A stretch of DNA of 64,000 bases from Pseudomonas peradeniyensis (GTDB taxonomy: Bacteria > Pseudomonadota > Gammaproteobacteria > Pseudomonadales > Pseudomonadaceae). The position numbers and the translations under genes are program-made. The notes under the pieces were generated by a model that was not told where the DNA came from, ran no database searches, and saw nothing but the letters and a program-made list of their open reading frames with translations. The stretch covers positions 1,426,001 through 1,490,000 of the forward strand of contig NZ_JABWRJ020000001.1 in the NCBI RefSeq assembly GCF_014268935.2, given 5' to 3'. This document shows, one piece after another, positions 9,209-16,993 of the stretch. Position 1 is the stretch's first letter, and the number at the start of each line of letters is the position of its first letter.

Positions 9209-9598
9209 TTAACGGGGGGGCTGCCCATCGGCTTCGGCGAACGCCTCGCGGGCCAGGCGGAAGCTGTCCACCGCCGCGGGCACGCCGCAGTAAATGCCGA
9301 CTTGCAGCAGGATCTCGCGAATCTGTTCGCGGCTCAGGCCATTACGCAAGGCGCCGCGGATGTGCAGCTTGAGTTCGTGGGGCCGGTTGAGCGCGGAAAT
9401 CATCGCCAAGTTTATCATGCTGCGCTCTTTGAGCGACAAGCCCTCGCGGCCCCAGACATGGCCCCAGCAGTACTCGGTGACCAGCGCCTGGAGGGGCTGG
9501 GTGAAATCGTCGGCCTGCTCGATCGAGCGCTTGACGTAGTCCTCGCCGAGCACCTGGGTGCGGATCTGCAGGCCTTTTTCGTACTTTTCGTTATTCAT
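9209..9598 (-). CDS. Carboxymuconolactone decarboxylase-like protein
   Basis: 129 residues starting MNNEKYEKGLQIRTQVLGEDYV. It has the family pattern EYCWGHVWGREGLSLKERSMINLAMISALNRPHELKLHIRGAL followed by GLSREQIREILLQVGIYCGVPAA (landmarks only: the conserved E...W...R, H and C positions). The relatives are PcaC, which decarboxylates 4-carboxymuconolactone, and AhpD-like proteins. It may catalyse a decarboxylation or lactone step in the cluster pathway, but the substrate is unknown. It is separated from the upstream flavin reductase by a REP doublet. Confidence 0.85.
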   Translation of the reverse strand: MNNEKYEKGLQIRTQVLGEDYVKRSIEQADDFTQPLQALVTEYCWGHVWGREGLSLKERSMINLAMISALNRPHELKLHIRGALRNGLSREQIREILLQVGIYCGVPAAVDSFRLAREAFAEADGQPPR

Positions 9599-9635
9599 GG
9601 GCCAGGGTCCTGTGTGACTGAATGGAAAACGGGGC

Positions 9636-9753
9636 GGGGCTGCGGCGCAGCCCTTTCGCCGGCAAGCCGGCTCCCACAGGTACAGCGCAGGCTCGCGAGC
9701 GGCGCGATCCCTGTGGGAGCCGGCTTGCCGGCGAAAGGGTCGCAAGGCGGCCC
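9636..9753. repeat. REP pair (GCCGGCTTGCCGGCGAAAGGG family)
   Basis: Two inverted GGCTTGCCGGCGAAAGGG-type units flank about 40 bases between two same-direction genes. They form a large hairpin that could uncouple expression within the cluster. Confidence 0.88.
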
Positions 9754-9762
9754 CAGCGAATC

Positions 9763-10248
9763 TCAGCCCAGCGACGGCAGAGCGCCGAGCTTGCCCTTGT
9801 GGTACACCATCGGTGTCACCGCCTGTTCGGGTAGCACCAGGTTCTTCACCTGGCCGACGATGATCGCGTGATCGCCGCCGTCGTATTCGCGCCACAGTTC
9901 GCACTCGATGATCGCCGTGGCCTTGGTGAGCAACGGGTTGCCCAGTTCGCTCAGGTGCCAGTCGATGCCTTTGGCCTTGTCCTTGCCCTTGCCGGCAAAG
10001 GCGTAGGCCTCGGCGGTCTGCTCGGCGGACAGCAGGTGAATGGCGAACTGCCTGCTGTCGCGCAGCACCGGGTAGGTGTCGGAGGCGTAGTTGGGGCAGA
10101 ACAGCACCAGCGCCGGCTCGATCGACAGCGCGCTGAACGCGCTGGCGGTGATGCCGACGATGCCGCCGTCGGCGTCCAGGGTGGTGACCACGGTGACGCC
10201 GGATGGGAACGAGCCCATCACGTCTTTGTAGATGCCGGGTTCGATCAT
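9763..10248 (-). CDS. Flavin reductase (NAD(P)H:flavin oxidoreductase), copy 1
   Basis: 161 residues. The sequence FPSGVTVVTTLDADGGIVGITASAFSALSIEPALVLFC (landmarks G-V-T-V-V-T and T-A-S-A-F-S) is the HpaC/RutF-type FMN-binding split-barrel signature. Such proteins supply reduced flavin to a partner monooxygenase. It sits 12 bases downstream of the aldehyde dehydrogenase gene. A very similar 161-residue copy lies at 14738-15223 beside the monooxygenase, so the cluster has two reductases. Confidence 0.92.
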   Translation of the reverse strand: MIEPGIYKDVMGSFPSGVTVVTTLDADGGIVGITASAFSALSIEPALVLFCPNYASDTYPVLRDSRQFAIHLLSAEQTAEAYAFAGKGKDKAKGIDWHLSELGNPLLTKATAIIECELWREYDGGDHAIIVGQVKNLVLPEQAVTPMVYHKGKLGALPSLG

Positions 10249-10260
10249 GGCGCGGGTCTC

Positions 10261-11742
10261 CTAGCGCATCACAAAGGGGTCGGGCATGGGCGCGGTGGAC
10301 AGGTTGATCCACACCGTCTTCAGCTCGGTATAGGCCAGCACCGAGTCGATGCCGCTCTCACGGCCGTAGCCGCTGTTCTTGAACCCGCCGATCGGGGCCA
10401 TGGCCGACACCGCGCGGTAGGTATTGACCCAGATGATTCCCGAGCGCACGTCGCGGGCCAGGCGATGGGCGCGGCCCAGGTCGCGGGTCCAGATGCCGGC
10501 GGCCAGGCCGAACTGCGAGTCGTTGGCCATGGCCAGGGCCTGTTCCTCGGTCTTGAAACGGATCACCGCGGCGACCGGGCCGAACACCTCTTCCTGCATG
10601 ATGGTCATCGAGTGGCTGTCGCATTCGAACAGGGTCGGCTCGTAGAACCAACCGTCGCCCGCGACTTCTGCGCGCTTGCCGCCCATGCGCAGGGTGGCGC
10701 CTTCGGCCTTGGCGGCGGCCACCAGGCCTTTGATCACGGCCAGTTGCTGGGCGGTGGCGATCGGGCCCATCTCGCTGTCTTCATCCTGCGGGTTGCCGAT
10801 GCGGATGCTTCTGGCACGCGTGATCAGGCGCTCGACGAACTCATCGAAGATCTCGTCCTGCACCAGCAGGCGCGAGCCGGCCACGCAGCTCTGCCCGGAG
10901 GCGGCATAGATGCCGGCTACCGCGCCGTTGACGGCGCTGTCCAGGTCGGCGTCGGCGAAGATGATGTTAGGCGACTTGCCACCCAGCTCCAGCGACAGCT
11001 TGGCGAAGTTCTCGGCGCTGCTGCGCACCACATGGCGAGCAGTGGCGGCACCGCCGGTGAAGGCGATCTTGCGCACCAGCGGATGGCGGGTCAGCGCCGC
11101 GCCAGTGCTCGGGCCGAAGCCGGTGACGACATTGACCACGCCGGCCGGGAAGCCAGCTTCGAGTGCCAGGCGGGCCAGCTCGAGAATGGTCGCCGAGGCA
11201 TGTTCGGACGGCTTGAGCACGAGGGTGTTGCCGGCGGCCAAGGCCGGGGCGAGCTTGATCGCGGTGAGGTACAGCGGGCTGTTCCAGGGGATGATCCCGG
11301 CCACCACGCCGATCGGCTCGTGCACGGTGTAGGCAAACAGGTCGGGCTTGTCCAGCGGCAGGGTGCCGCCTTCGAGCTTGTCGGCCAGGCCCGCGGTGTA
11401 ATGGAAGAACTCCGGCAGGTAGCCGACCTGGCCGCGGGTCTCGCGGATCAGCTTGCCGTTGTCACGGCTTTCCAGCTGCGCCAGCTGCTCCTTGTTGTCG
11501 GCGATCAGGTCACCGAGGCGGCGCAGCAGCTTGCCCCGGGCGGTGGCGGTCAGACCGCGCCAGGCCTTGCTGTCGAAGGCGCGCTGGGCGGCCTGCACGG
11601 CCAGCTCGACGTCGGCTTCATCGGCGTCGGGCAACTGCGCCCAGGCCTTGGCGGTGGCCGGGTCGAGGCTGTCGAAGGTCTTGCCGCTCTGGGCATCGCG
11701 CCATTGGCCATCGATGCACATCTGGAAACGAACGAGGGTCAT
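10261..11742 (-). CDS. Aldehyde dehydrogenase family protein
   Basis: 493 residues from MTLVRFQMCIDGQWR. All catalytic landmarks are present: PWNSPL near residue 155, FTGG for NAD binding, the general-base glutamate in LELGGKSP, the nucleophile cysteine in GQSCVAGSR and EEVFGPV near the end. It oxidises an aldehyde to an acid with NAD(P)+. The start overlaps the stop of the alpha/beta hydrolase gene as ATGA, showing translational coupling. In the cluster it probably oxidises a semialdehyde left after ring opening. Confidence 0.93.
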   Translation of the reverse strand: MTLVRFQMCIDGQWRDAQSGKTFDSLDPATAKAWAQLPDADEADVELAVQAAQRAFDSKAWRGLTATARGKLLRRLGDLIADNKEQLAQLESRDNGKLIRETRGQVGYLPEFFHYTAGLADKLEGGTLPLDKPDLFAYTVHEPIGVVAGIIPWNSPLYLTAIKLAPALAAGNTLVLKPSEHASATILELARLALEAGFPAGVVNVVTGFGPSTGAALTRHPLVRKIAFTGGAATARHVVRSSAENFAKLSLELGGKSPNIIFADADLDSAVNGAVAGIYAASGQSCVAGSRLLVQDEIFDEFVERLITRARSIRIGNPQDEDSEMGPIATAQQLAVIKGLVAAAKAEGATLRMGGKRAEVAGDGWFYEPTLFECDSHSMTIMQEEVFGPVAAVIRFKTEEQALAMANDSQFGLAAGIWTRDLGRAHRLARDVRSGIIWVNTYRAVSAMAPIGGFKNSGYGRESGIDSVLAYTELKTVWINLSTAPMPDPFVMR

Positions 11743-12572
11743 GCAACTATCCCCTTGGCGGATTCGGTGAGGGTGCGGGCCTGCCTGAGGAAGTCCAGCA
11801 GCATCCTGTTGACTTCGCGCGGTGCTTCCACCGGCATCATATGCCGTTGCTCGGCCAGCACCACGCAGTGGGCGCCGGGTATGCGCGCCGCGAGCTGGCG
11901 GGCCATGCTCGGGGTGGAGCCAGCATCGAGCTCGCCGGTGGCGATCAGCGTCGGCACCTGGAGGCTGCCCAGGTCTTCGGCGCGGTACATGTCCTGGGTG
12001 GCGAAAAGCGCGTAGGTGGTGTGGTAGCCCTGCGGATCGTTGCTCGCCAGCACCTGGCGAATGGCTGCGACCTGGGCCGGGTTGGCGGCCTTGTACTCGC
12101 GGCTGAACCAGCGCTCCAGCGCCGCGTCGACATTGGCATCCGGGCCCTGGGCCAAGGCCTGGGCGGCGCGGGCGATGACCCCGGCGCTCTGCTCGGGGCT
12201 GCGATTGAACACACTGTTGAGCACCACCAGCGCCGCCAGGCGTTGCGGGTGGTTGAGGGCGAACGCACGCGCCACCAGGCCGCCCATGCTGAAACCGATC
12301 ACGCAGGCTTGCTGGACCTGCAGGTGGTCGAGCAGTTCGGCGAGCTGGTCGGCGTAACCTTCCAGCGCGGTGTCGGCGGCGGGCACGCGGCTGTGGCCGT
12401 GGCCGAGCATGTCGTAGGCGATGACGCGGTAGTCGTTGGCCAGGCCGACGAATTGCCCGCCCCACATTTCCTTGTTCAGGCCCACGCCGTGGATCAGTAC
12501 CACGGGTTGGCCCTGGCCCTGGACCATGTAGCTGGTCCCGGCCGGTGTACGTTCAGCGACAGGCTGAATCAT
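11739..12572 (-). CDS. Alpha/beta hydrolase (RutD/PcaD-like)
   Basis: 277 residues. The oxyanion-hole motif LIHGVGLNKEMW is near residue 26-37. The nucleophile elbow GFSMGG lies near 93-98, an acidic residue in TGELDAGS near 210, and the catalytic histidine in EQRHMMPVEAP near 240. The fold covers enol-lactonases and aminoacrylate/carbamate hydrolases such as RutD. It is coupled to the aldehyde dehydrogenase (4-base overlap) and probably acts on a ring-opened amide, ester or lactone. Confidence 0.9.
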   Translation of the reverse strand: MIQPVAERTPAGTSYMVQGQGQPVVLIHGVGLNKEMWGGQFVGLANDYRVIAYDMLGHGHSRVPAADTALEGYADQLAELLDHLQVQQACVIGFSMGGLVARAFALNHPQRLAALVVLNSVFNRSPEQSAGVIARAAQALAQGPDANVDAALERWFSREYKAANPAQVAAIRQVLASNDPQGYHTTYALFATQDMYRAEDLGSLQVPTLIATGELDAGSTPSMARQLAARIPGAHCVVLAEQRHMMPVEAPREVNRMLLDFLRQARTLTESAKGIVA

Positions 12573-12641
12573 GGAGGGCGCTCCTTGAAGGACGGGCGCG
12601 GCGGGGAGTCGCCACGCCCAGGCCCGTCTTGGTCATTGTTG

Positions 12642-13238
12642 TTATCGAGCGTTGGCCTTTTCGGCGGCCAGTTCTTCCAGGTCGATGTAGCGGTTGCCGA
12701 TGCGCGGATGCAGGCGGCCGCCGTCGGCGGCGCCAAGCACCACGACAATTTCGTCGGTGCGCGGGGCGTCCTCGATCTGCATCTCCAGGGTGATGTAGTG
12801 CGAGCGCAGGCCCTCGTCGTCCTTCTGCATCATCGGGATCTGGATCGAGGTGCCCGGGCCGCCGCGCTTGTTGGTGAAGCTCAGGTAGCTCTTGGCCTGC
12901 ACGGCTTCACGGTAATGGTTGCCGAAGCGCAGGGTGTGGATCACCGCCGAGGCGTGCTCGATCTCACCGTCGGCGCCGACCACGGCGGCCTTGCCGTAGG
13001 CTTCGATCTTTTCAGCGCCGCCGATGGCGGCGGTCAGGCGCTCGACCATCAGTGCGCCGAGGTCGGAGCAGTTGGCGCGGATTTCAGGCTTGAGGTCCTC
13101 GACGAAACCGCGACCGGCCCACGGATTCTTGATCACCACGGCCAGGCCGACCATGGTCACCGGTTTGTCGGTGGCCTTGCCGCCTTCGATGCGGGTCTCT
13201 TCGGAGTAGGTGACGATCTTGCGGATTTCGAAACTCAT
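12642..13238 (-). CDS. Amino acid synthesis family protein (PF06684, DUF1185)
   Basis: 198 residues from MSFEIRKIVTYSEETRIEGG. The regions RIEGG, KNPWAGRGF, GKAAVVGADGEIEHASAVIHT and GGPGTSIQIP match my recollection of the PF06684 family. Structures from that family show a chorismate-mutase-like fold and suggest a role in amino acid metabolism; the enzymatic activity is not established. It is the first gene of the minus-strand operon and has a perfect TGGTATACCA palindrome about 40-50 bases upstream. Confidence 0.85.
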   Translation of the reverse strand: MSFEIRKIVTYSEETRIEGGKATDKPVTMVGLAVVIKNPWAGRGFVEDLKPEIRANCSDLGALMVERLTAAIGGAEKIEAYGKAAVVGADGEIEHASAVIHTLRFGNHYREAVQAKSYLSFTNKRGGPGTSIQIPMMQKDDEGLRSHYITLEMQIEDAPRTDEIVVVLGAADGGRLHPRIGNRYIDLEELAAEKANAR

Positions 13239-13277
13239 GACGGGCTCCTGGGTAGGGTGATCAGTTCTTGTTGTCTG

Positions 13278-13289
13278 ATGGTATACCAT
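13278..13289. promoter_or_regulatory. Operator palindrome ATGGTATACCAT, copy 1
   Basis: A perfect 12-base palindrome upstream of the PF06684 gene. The surrounding bases TGTCTGATGGTATACC.TAATA recur at copy 2 (15273-15293), and a related site lies in the permease promoter. The form fits an FCD-type GntR operator, so it is assigned to the GntR gene at 8367-9119. Confidence 0.7.
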
Positions 13290-13377
13290 AATATTTGATG
13301 TGCAAGAGGGGGCTGGAAAAATCTCTGGGGAGGGGATGAAAGGTGGCGGATGGCCCGGGTTTTATGGTGTTTGGGAA

Positions 13378-13572
13378 ATCGAGCGCCGCTGTGCGGCGCA
13401 TCGCGGATGAATCCGCTCCTACAAAGGCAGGTGGGGGCAGCTGAGCTCTCGCGTCGTGCAAACAGGGCGAAAACAACCATGGCCTGTCAGGCATGGCCAC
13501 GTTGCAATAAATGTAGGAGCGGATTTATCCGCGATGCGCCGCGCGGGCGGCGCTCGATCTCACAGGTGCCAT
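13378..13572. repeat. Composite palindromic repeat, copy A
   Basis: Inverted arms of about 48 bases at 13379-13426 and about 13513-13560 share ATCGAGCGCCGC, GCGGCGCATCGCGGAT and ATCCGCTCCTACA. The right arm continues inward with ACGTTGC and CATGCCTGACAGGCCATGG-like sequence. The same extended unit forms the element at 24586-24857. It lies between two genes of the catabolic cluster and fills most of this 367-base gap. Confidence 0.85.
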
Positions 13573-13605
13573 AAGGGACCCGGCGAGCCCCTATGCAAAG
13601 GGAAC

Positions 13606-14646
13606 TCAGGCAAACGCCGGCAGCACGTCCTTGATGAACAGCTCCAGCGATTTCTTCTTCTCGCTGTGGGGCAGACTGTTGTCGCACCAGAAGCTGAACT
13701 CGTCGACGCCCAGCTCTTGGTAGTAGCGAATGCGCGCGATGATCTCCTCAGGGGTACCGATCATGGTGTTCCTGCGGATGTTCTCCAGCTCGAATGCCGG
13801 CACCTCGGCGAACTTCGACGCCGGGCTCGGTTCAAGGAAGCCATTGACCGGGACGGTCTTGTTGCCGAACCAGGCATCGAAGGTGCGGTAGAAGCGCGAG
13901 ATGGCCTGGGCGCCGACCTTCCAGCCGTCCGGCTCGGCCGGGCTGTGCACATGGGTGTGGCGCAGCACCATCAGTTGCGGGCGGGGCACGCCGGGGTTGT
14001 TGTCCAGGGCGGCCTGGAACTTGTTCCTCAAGTCCAGCACTTCTTCGTCGCCCTTCATCAGCGGGGTGACCATGACGTTGCAGCCGTTGGCCACGGCGAA
14101 GTTGTGCGAGTCCGGGTCGCGGGCGGCGATCCACATCGGCGGTGCGGCGTTGAACGGCTTCGGCACGCTGGTGGAGGTGGGGAACTTGTAGACCTCGCCG
14201 TCGTGGGCGTAGTCGCCCTCCCATAACTTGCGCACCACCGGGACCATCTCGCGCAGGGCCTTGCCGCCGTCGGTGGCCGGCATGCCATTGGCCATGCGAT
14301 CGAACTCGAACTGGTAGGCGCCGCGGGCCAGGCCCACCTCCATGCGACCGTTGCTGATCACGTCGAGCAGGGCGCATTCGCCGGCCACGCGGATCGGGTT
14401 CCAGAACGGCGCGATAAGGGTGCCGGCGCCCAGGCGGATCTTCTCGGTGCGGGCGGCCAGGTAGGCCAGCAGCGGCATCGGGCTGGGCGAGATGGTGTAT
14501 TCCATGGCGTGGTGTTCGCCGATCCACACGGTGCTGAAACCGCCGTCTTCGGCCATCAGGGTCAGTTCGGTGAGGTCTTCGAACAGCTGGCGGTGGCTGA
14601 CCTGCTCATCCCAACGTTCCATGTGCACGAACAGCGAAAATTTCAT
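13606..14646 (-). CDS. LLM-class flavin-dependent monooxygenase
   Basis: 346 residues from MKFSLFVHMERWD; the start is supported by GAGGAAAG upstream. Bacterial luciferase-like TIM-barrel landmarks are WIGEHH (about 43-48), SPSPMPLLAYLAART, LGAGTLIAPFWNPIRVAGE, GLARGAYQFEF and TPEEIIARIRYYQELGVDEF near the C-terminus. Enzymes of this class (RutA, nitrilotriacetate and alkanal monooxygenases) use FMNH2 made by a separate reductase. The immediately upstream flavin reductase gene (91-base gap) supplies this, forming a two-component system. The substrate is unknown; the NCS1 permease next door suggests an N-heterocycle. Confidence 0.92.
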   Translation of the reverse strand: MKFSLFVHMERWDEQVSHRQLFEDLTELTLMAEDGGFSTVWIGEHHAMEYTISPSPMPLLAYLAARTEKIRLGAGTLIAPFWNPIRVAGECALLDVISNGRMEVGLARGAYQFEFDRMANGMPATDGGKALREMVPVVRKLWEGDYAHDGEVYKFPTSTSVPKPFNAAPPMWIAARDPDSHNFAVANGCNVMVTPLMKGDEEVLDLRNKFQAALDNNPGVPRPQLMVLRHTHVHSPAEPDGWKVGAQAISRFYRTFDAWFGNKTVPVNGFLEPSPASKFAEVPAFELENIRRNTMIGTPEEIIARIRYYQELGVDEFSFWCDNSLPHSEKKKSLELFIKDVLPAFA

Positions 14647-14737
14647 GGGGCTTTCCTCGGAGCTTGTTGTTGTCTTGTTATCGCCTGCCGGGGCAGGTTT
14701 CAGTGTGGAAGTGGCCAATCGATCGACAGGCGTTCTA

Positions 14738-15223
14738 TTAGGCGAAAGCGGGCAGGCTGGCCATCTTGCCGCGGCAGTAGACCATCGGGCGGGGCGCCTC
14801 CTCGGGCACGATCAGGTTGTGTACCTTGCCGACCATGATCGCGTGGTCGCCGCCTTCGTATTCGCGCCACAGTTCGCACTCGATCACGGCGGTGGCCCCG
14901 GCCAGGATCGGGTTGCCCAGGGCGCTCAAGGTCCAGTCGATGCCAGTGGCCTTGTCCTTGCCTTTTTTCGCGAAGGCGTAGGCCTCGGCCTGCTGCTCGC
15001 CGGAGAGCAGGTGAATGGCGAAACGCTTGTTCTTCATCAGTACAGGGTAGGAGTCGGAGCTGTAGTTGGGGCAGAACAGCACCAGCGGCGGGTCCATCGA
15101 CAAGGACGAAAAGGCGCTGGCGGTGAGGCCGACGATCGAACCGTCGTCGTCCAGTGTGGTGATGACGGTGACGCCGGACGGGAAGGAGCCCAGGACGTGC
15201 TTGTAGACGGTTGCGTCGATCAT
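14738..15223 (-). CDS. Flavin reductase, copy 2
   Basis: 161 residues, same length as and clearly paralogous to the copy at 9763-10248, sharing FPSGVTVITTLDDDGSIVG, TASAFSSLSM and FAIHLLSGEQ. GAGGATCA precedes the ATG. It is first in a two-gene minus-strand operon with the LLM monooxygenase and is its likely FMNH2 supplier. An imperfect copy of the cluster operator lies about 55-67 bases upstream. Confidence 0.93.
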   Translation of the reverse strand: MIDATVYKHVLGSFPSGVTVITTLDDDGSIVGLTASAFSSLSMDPPLVLFCPNYSSDSYPVLMKNKRFAIHLLSGEQQAEAYAFAKKGKDKATGIDWTLSALGNPILAGATAVIECELWREYEGGDHAIMVGKVHNLIVPEEAPRPMVYCRGKMASLPAFA

Positions 15224-15278
15224 GGTGTGATCCTCGAGGGGCTGCGGTGGTCCGCGGTTTTTATCGTTGATGTGTCTG

Positions 15279-15290
15279 ATGGTATACCGT
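15279..15290. promoter_or_regulatory. Operator palindrome ATGGTATACCGT, copy 2
   Basis: One mismatch from the perfect palindrome of copy 1, within the shared context TGTCTGATGGTATACC.TAATA. It lies upstream of flavin reductase copy 2 and the LLM monooxygenase. Confidence 0.68.
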
Positions 15291-15438
15291 AATACCTTCT
15301 TTGCAAGCGGAATTTTCCAGGCCGCGCAGAACGCGATGAACGGCACAGTCCCCGGATTCATTGGCGTGGCCGCTGAAACCAGTGTGCGAAGAGGGGATAG
15401 AGAGCGGATCAGCTGTGCCGAAAAACCTCGGTGCAGTG

Positions 15439-15466
15439 TTGTCAAAAGCTTGGAATACCATAATAT
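15439..15466 (+). promoter_or_regulatory. Sigma-70 promoter with embedded operator for the NCS1 permease
   Basis: TTGTCA (15439-15444) and TAATAT (15461-15466) are separated by 16 bases. TGGAATACCA, one mismatch from the cluster operator core, occupies the end of that spacer at 15451-15460. A repressor bound here would cover the promoter. Confidence 0.65.
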
Positions 15467-15539
15467 GGTGCGCAGCTGAGAGGCCGCCCCGAGCGGTTTC
15501 CTTACAACGATAAAAAACGACCTTTCGAGCTGAAATCCT

Positions 15540-16943
15540 ATGTCCCAACCGTCGTCGCAACACCAGTTTGTCGAAAATCACACGGTCGATTACGTTCCAC
15601 CTGCCGAGCGCCACGGGAAGGCGCGCGACCTGTTCACCCTCTGGTTCAGCACCAACATCGCGCCCCTGCCCATCGTCACCGGCGCCATGGTGATCCAGGT
15701 GTTCCACCTGAACCTGCTGTGGGGTCTGGTCGCCATCGTGCTGGGGCACCTGGCCGGCGGCGTGGTGATCGCCCTGGCCTCGGCGCAGGGGCCGCAGCTG
15801 GGCATTCCGCAGATGGTGCAGAGCCGGGGCCAGTTCGGCCGCTACGGTGCGCTGCTGATCGTGTTCTTTACCGCCCTGATTTATGTCGGCTTCTTCATTT
15901 CCAACATCGTCCTGGCGGGCAAGACCATCCACGGCATCACCCCGAGCGTGCCGATGCCGGGCGCGATCGTGATCGGTGCGTTGGGCGCGACGGCGATCGG
16001 TGTGATCGGTTACCGCTTCATCCATATCCTCAACCGCATCGGCACCTGGGTGATGGGTTCGGCACTGCTGGCCGGTTTCATCATGATGTTCGTCCAGGAC
16101 CTGCCGGCTGATTTCTTCGGCCGTGGCGCCTTCAACCTGTCGGGCTTCATCGCCACCGTGTCGCTGGGCACCATCTGGCAGATCAGCTTCTCGCCGTACA
16201 CCTCCGATTATTCGCGCTACCTGCCGCGTGAAGTGGGCATCGCCAGGCCGTTCTGGGCCACCTACTTCGGCGCTACCCTGGGCACCATCCTGTGCTTCAG
16301 TTTCGGGGCGGTGGCGGTGCTGTGCGTGCCCGAAGGCACCGATGCGATGGATGCGGTCAGGCAGGCCACCGGTTGGCTGGGGCCGATCCTGATGGTGCTG
16401 TTCCTGCTCAACATCATCAGCCACAACGCCCTCAACCTGTACGGCGCGGTGCTGTCGATCGTCACCGCGATCCAGACCTTCGCGGCGCAGTGGACGCCGA
16501 GCATCAAGGTGCGGGTGGTGTTGGCTGCGGTGATCCTGGCGGGTTGCGGGCTGGTGGCGCTGAATGCCTCGGCGGACTTCATCGGCCAGTTCATCGGGCT
16601 GATCCTGGCGCTGCTGCTGGTGCTGGTGCCGTGGGCGTCGATCAACCTGGTCGACTTCTATGTGATCAAGAGGGGGCAGTACGACATTGCCTCGATCTTC
16701 CGTGCCGACGGCGGGATCTATGGTCGCTTCAACCCCCACGCGATCATTGCCTACACCTGCGGCATCCTGGTGCAGTTGCCGTTTGCCAACACGTCGCTGT
16801 ATGTCGGGCCTTACTCGAACATCGTCGAAGGAGCGGACCTGTCGTGGCTGTTCGGCCTGTTGGTGACGGTGCCCCTCTATTATTGCCTGGCGACGCGCAG
16901 CCAGCCGGCGAAGGCGGGGCAGGCAGTAGGCGCGAGTGACTGA
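15540..16943 (+). CDS. NCS1 family permease (cytosine permease-like)
   Basis: 467 residues with about 12 membrane segments. Landmarks of the NCS1/CodB group include LFTLWFSTNIAPLPIVTGAM near the N-terminus, the proline-rich SPYTSDYSRYLP in the middle, FLLNIISHNALNLYGAVLS and DFYVIKRGQYDI. These transporters import nucleobases, hydantoins, allantoin and related N-heterocycles with a cation. It is transcribed away from the monooxygenase operon and carries the same operator type, so it is probably the uptake system for the cluster's substrate. Confidence 0.92.
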   Translation: MSQPSSQHQFVENHTVDYVPPAERHGKARDLFTLWFSTNIAPLPIVTGAMVIQVFHLNLLWGLVAIVLGHLAGGVVIALASAQGPQLGIPQMVQSRGQFGRYGALLIVFFTALIYVGFFISNIVLAGKTIHGITPSVPMPGAIVIGALGATAIGVIGYRFIHILNRIGTWVMGSALLAGFIMMFVQDLPADFFGRGAFNLSGFIATVSLGTIWQISFSPYTSDYSRYLPREVGIARPFWATYFGATLGTILCFSFGAVAVLCVPEGTDAMDAVRQATGWLGPILMVLFLLNIISHNALNLYGAVLSIVTAIQTFAAQWTPSIKVRVVLAAVILAGCGLVALNASADFIGQFIGLILALLLVLVPWASINLVDFYVIKRGQYDIASIFRADGGIYGRFNPHAIIAYTCGILVQLPFANTSLYVGPYSNIVEGADLSWLFGLLVTVPLYYCLATRSQPAKAGQAVGASD

Positions 16944-16993
16944 TCTTCGGGGTACAGGGCCGCATCGCGACCCCGCTTGTTCCAGTTCCAGAC

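Noticed and set aside
9636-9753. Repeated palindromes here and elsewhere as a CRISPR array
   Set aside because: Units occur as inverted pairs at scattered sites, not as regularly spaced direct repeats, and no cas genes are present.
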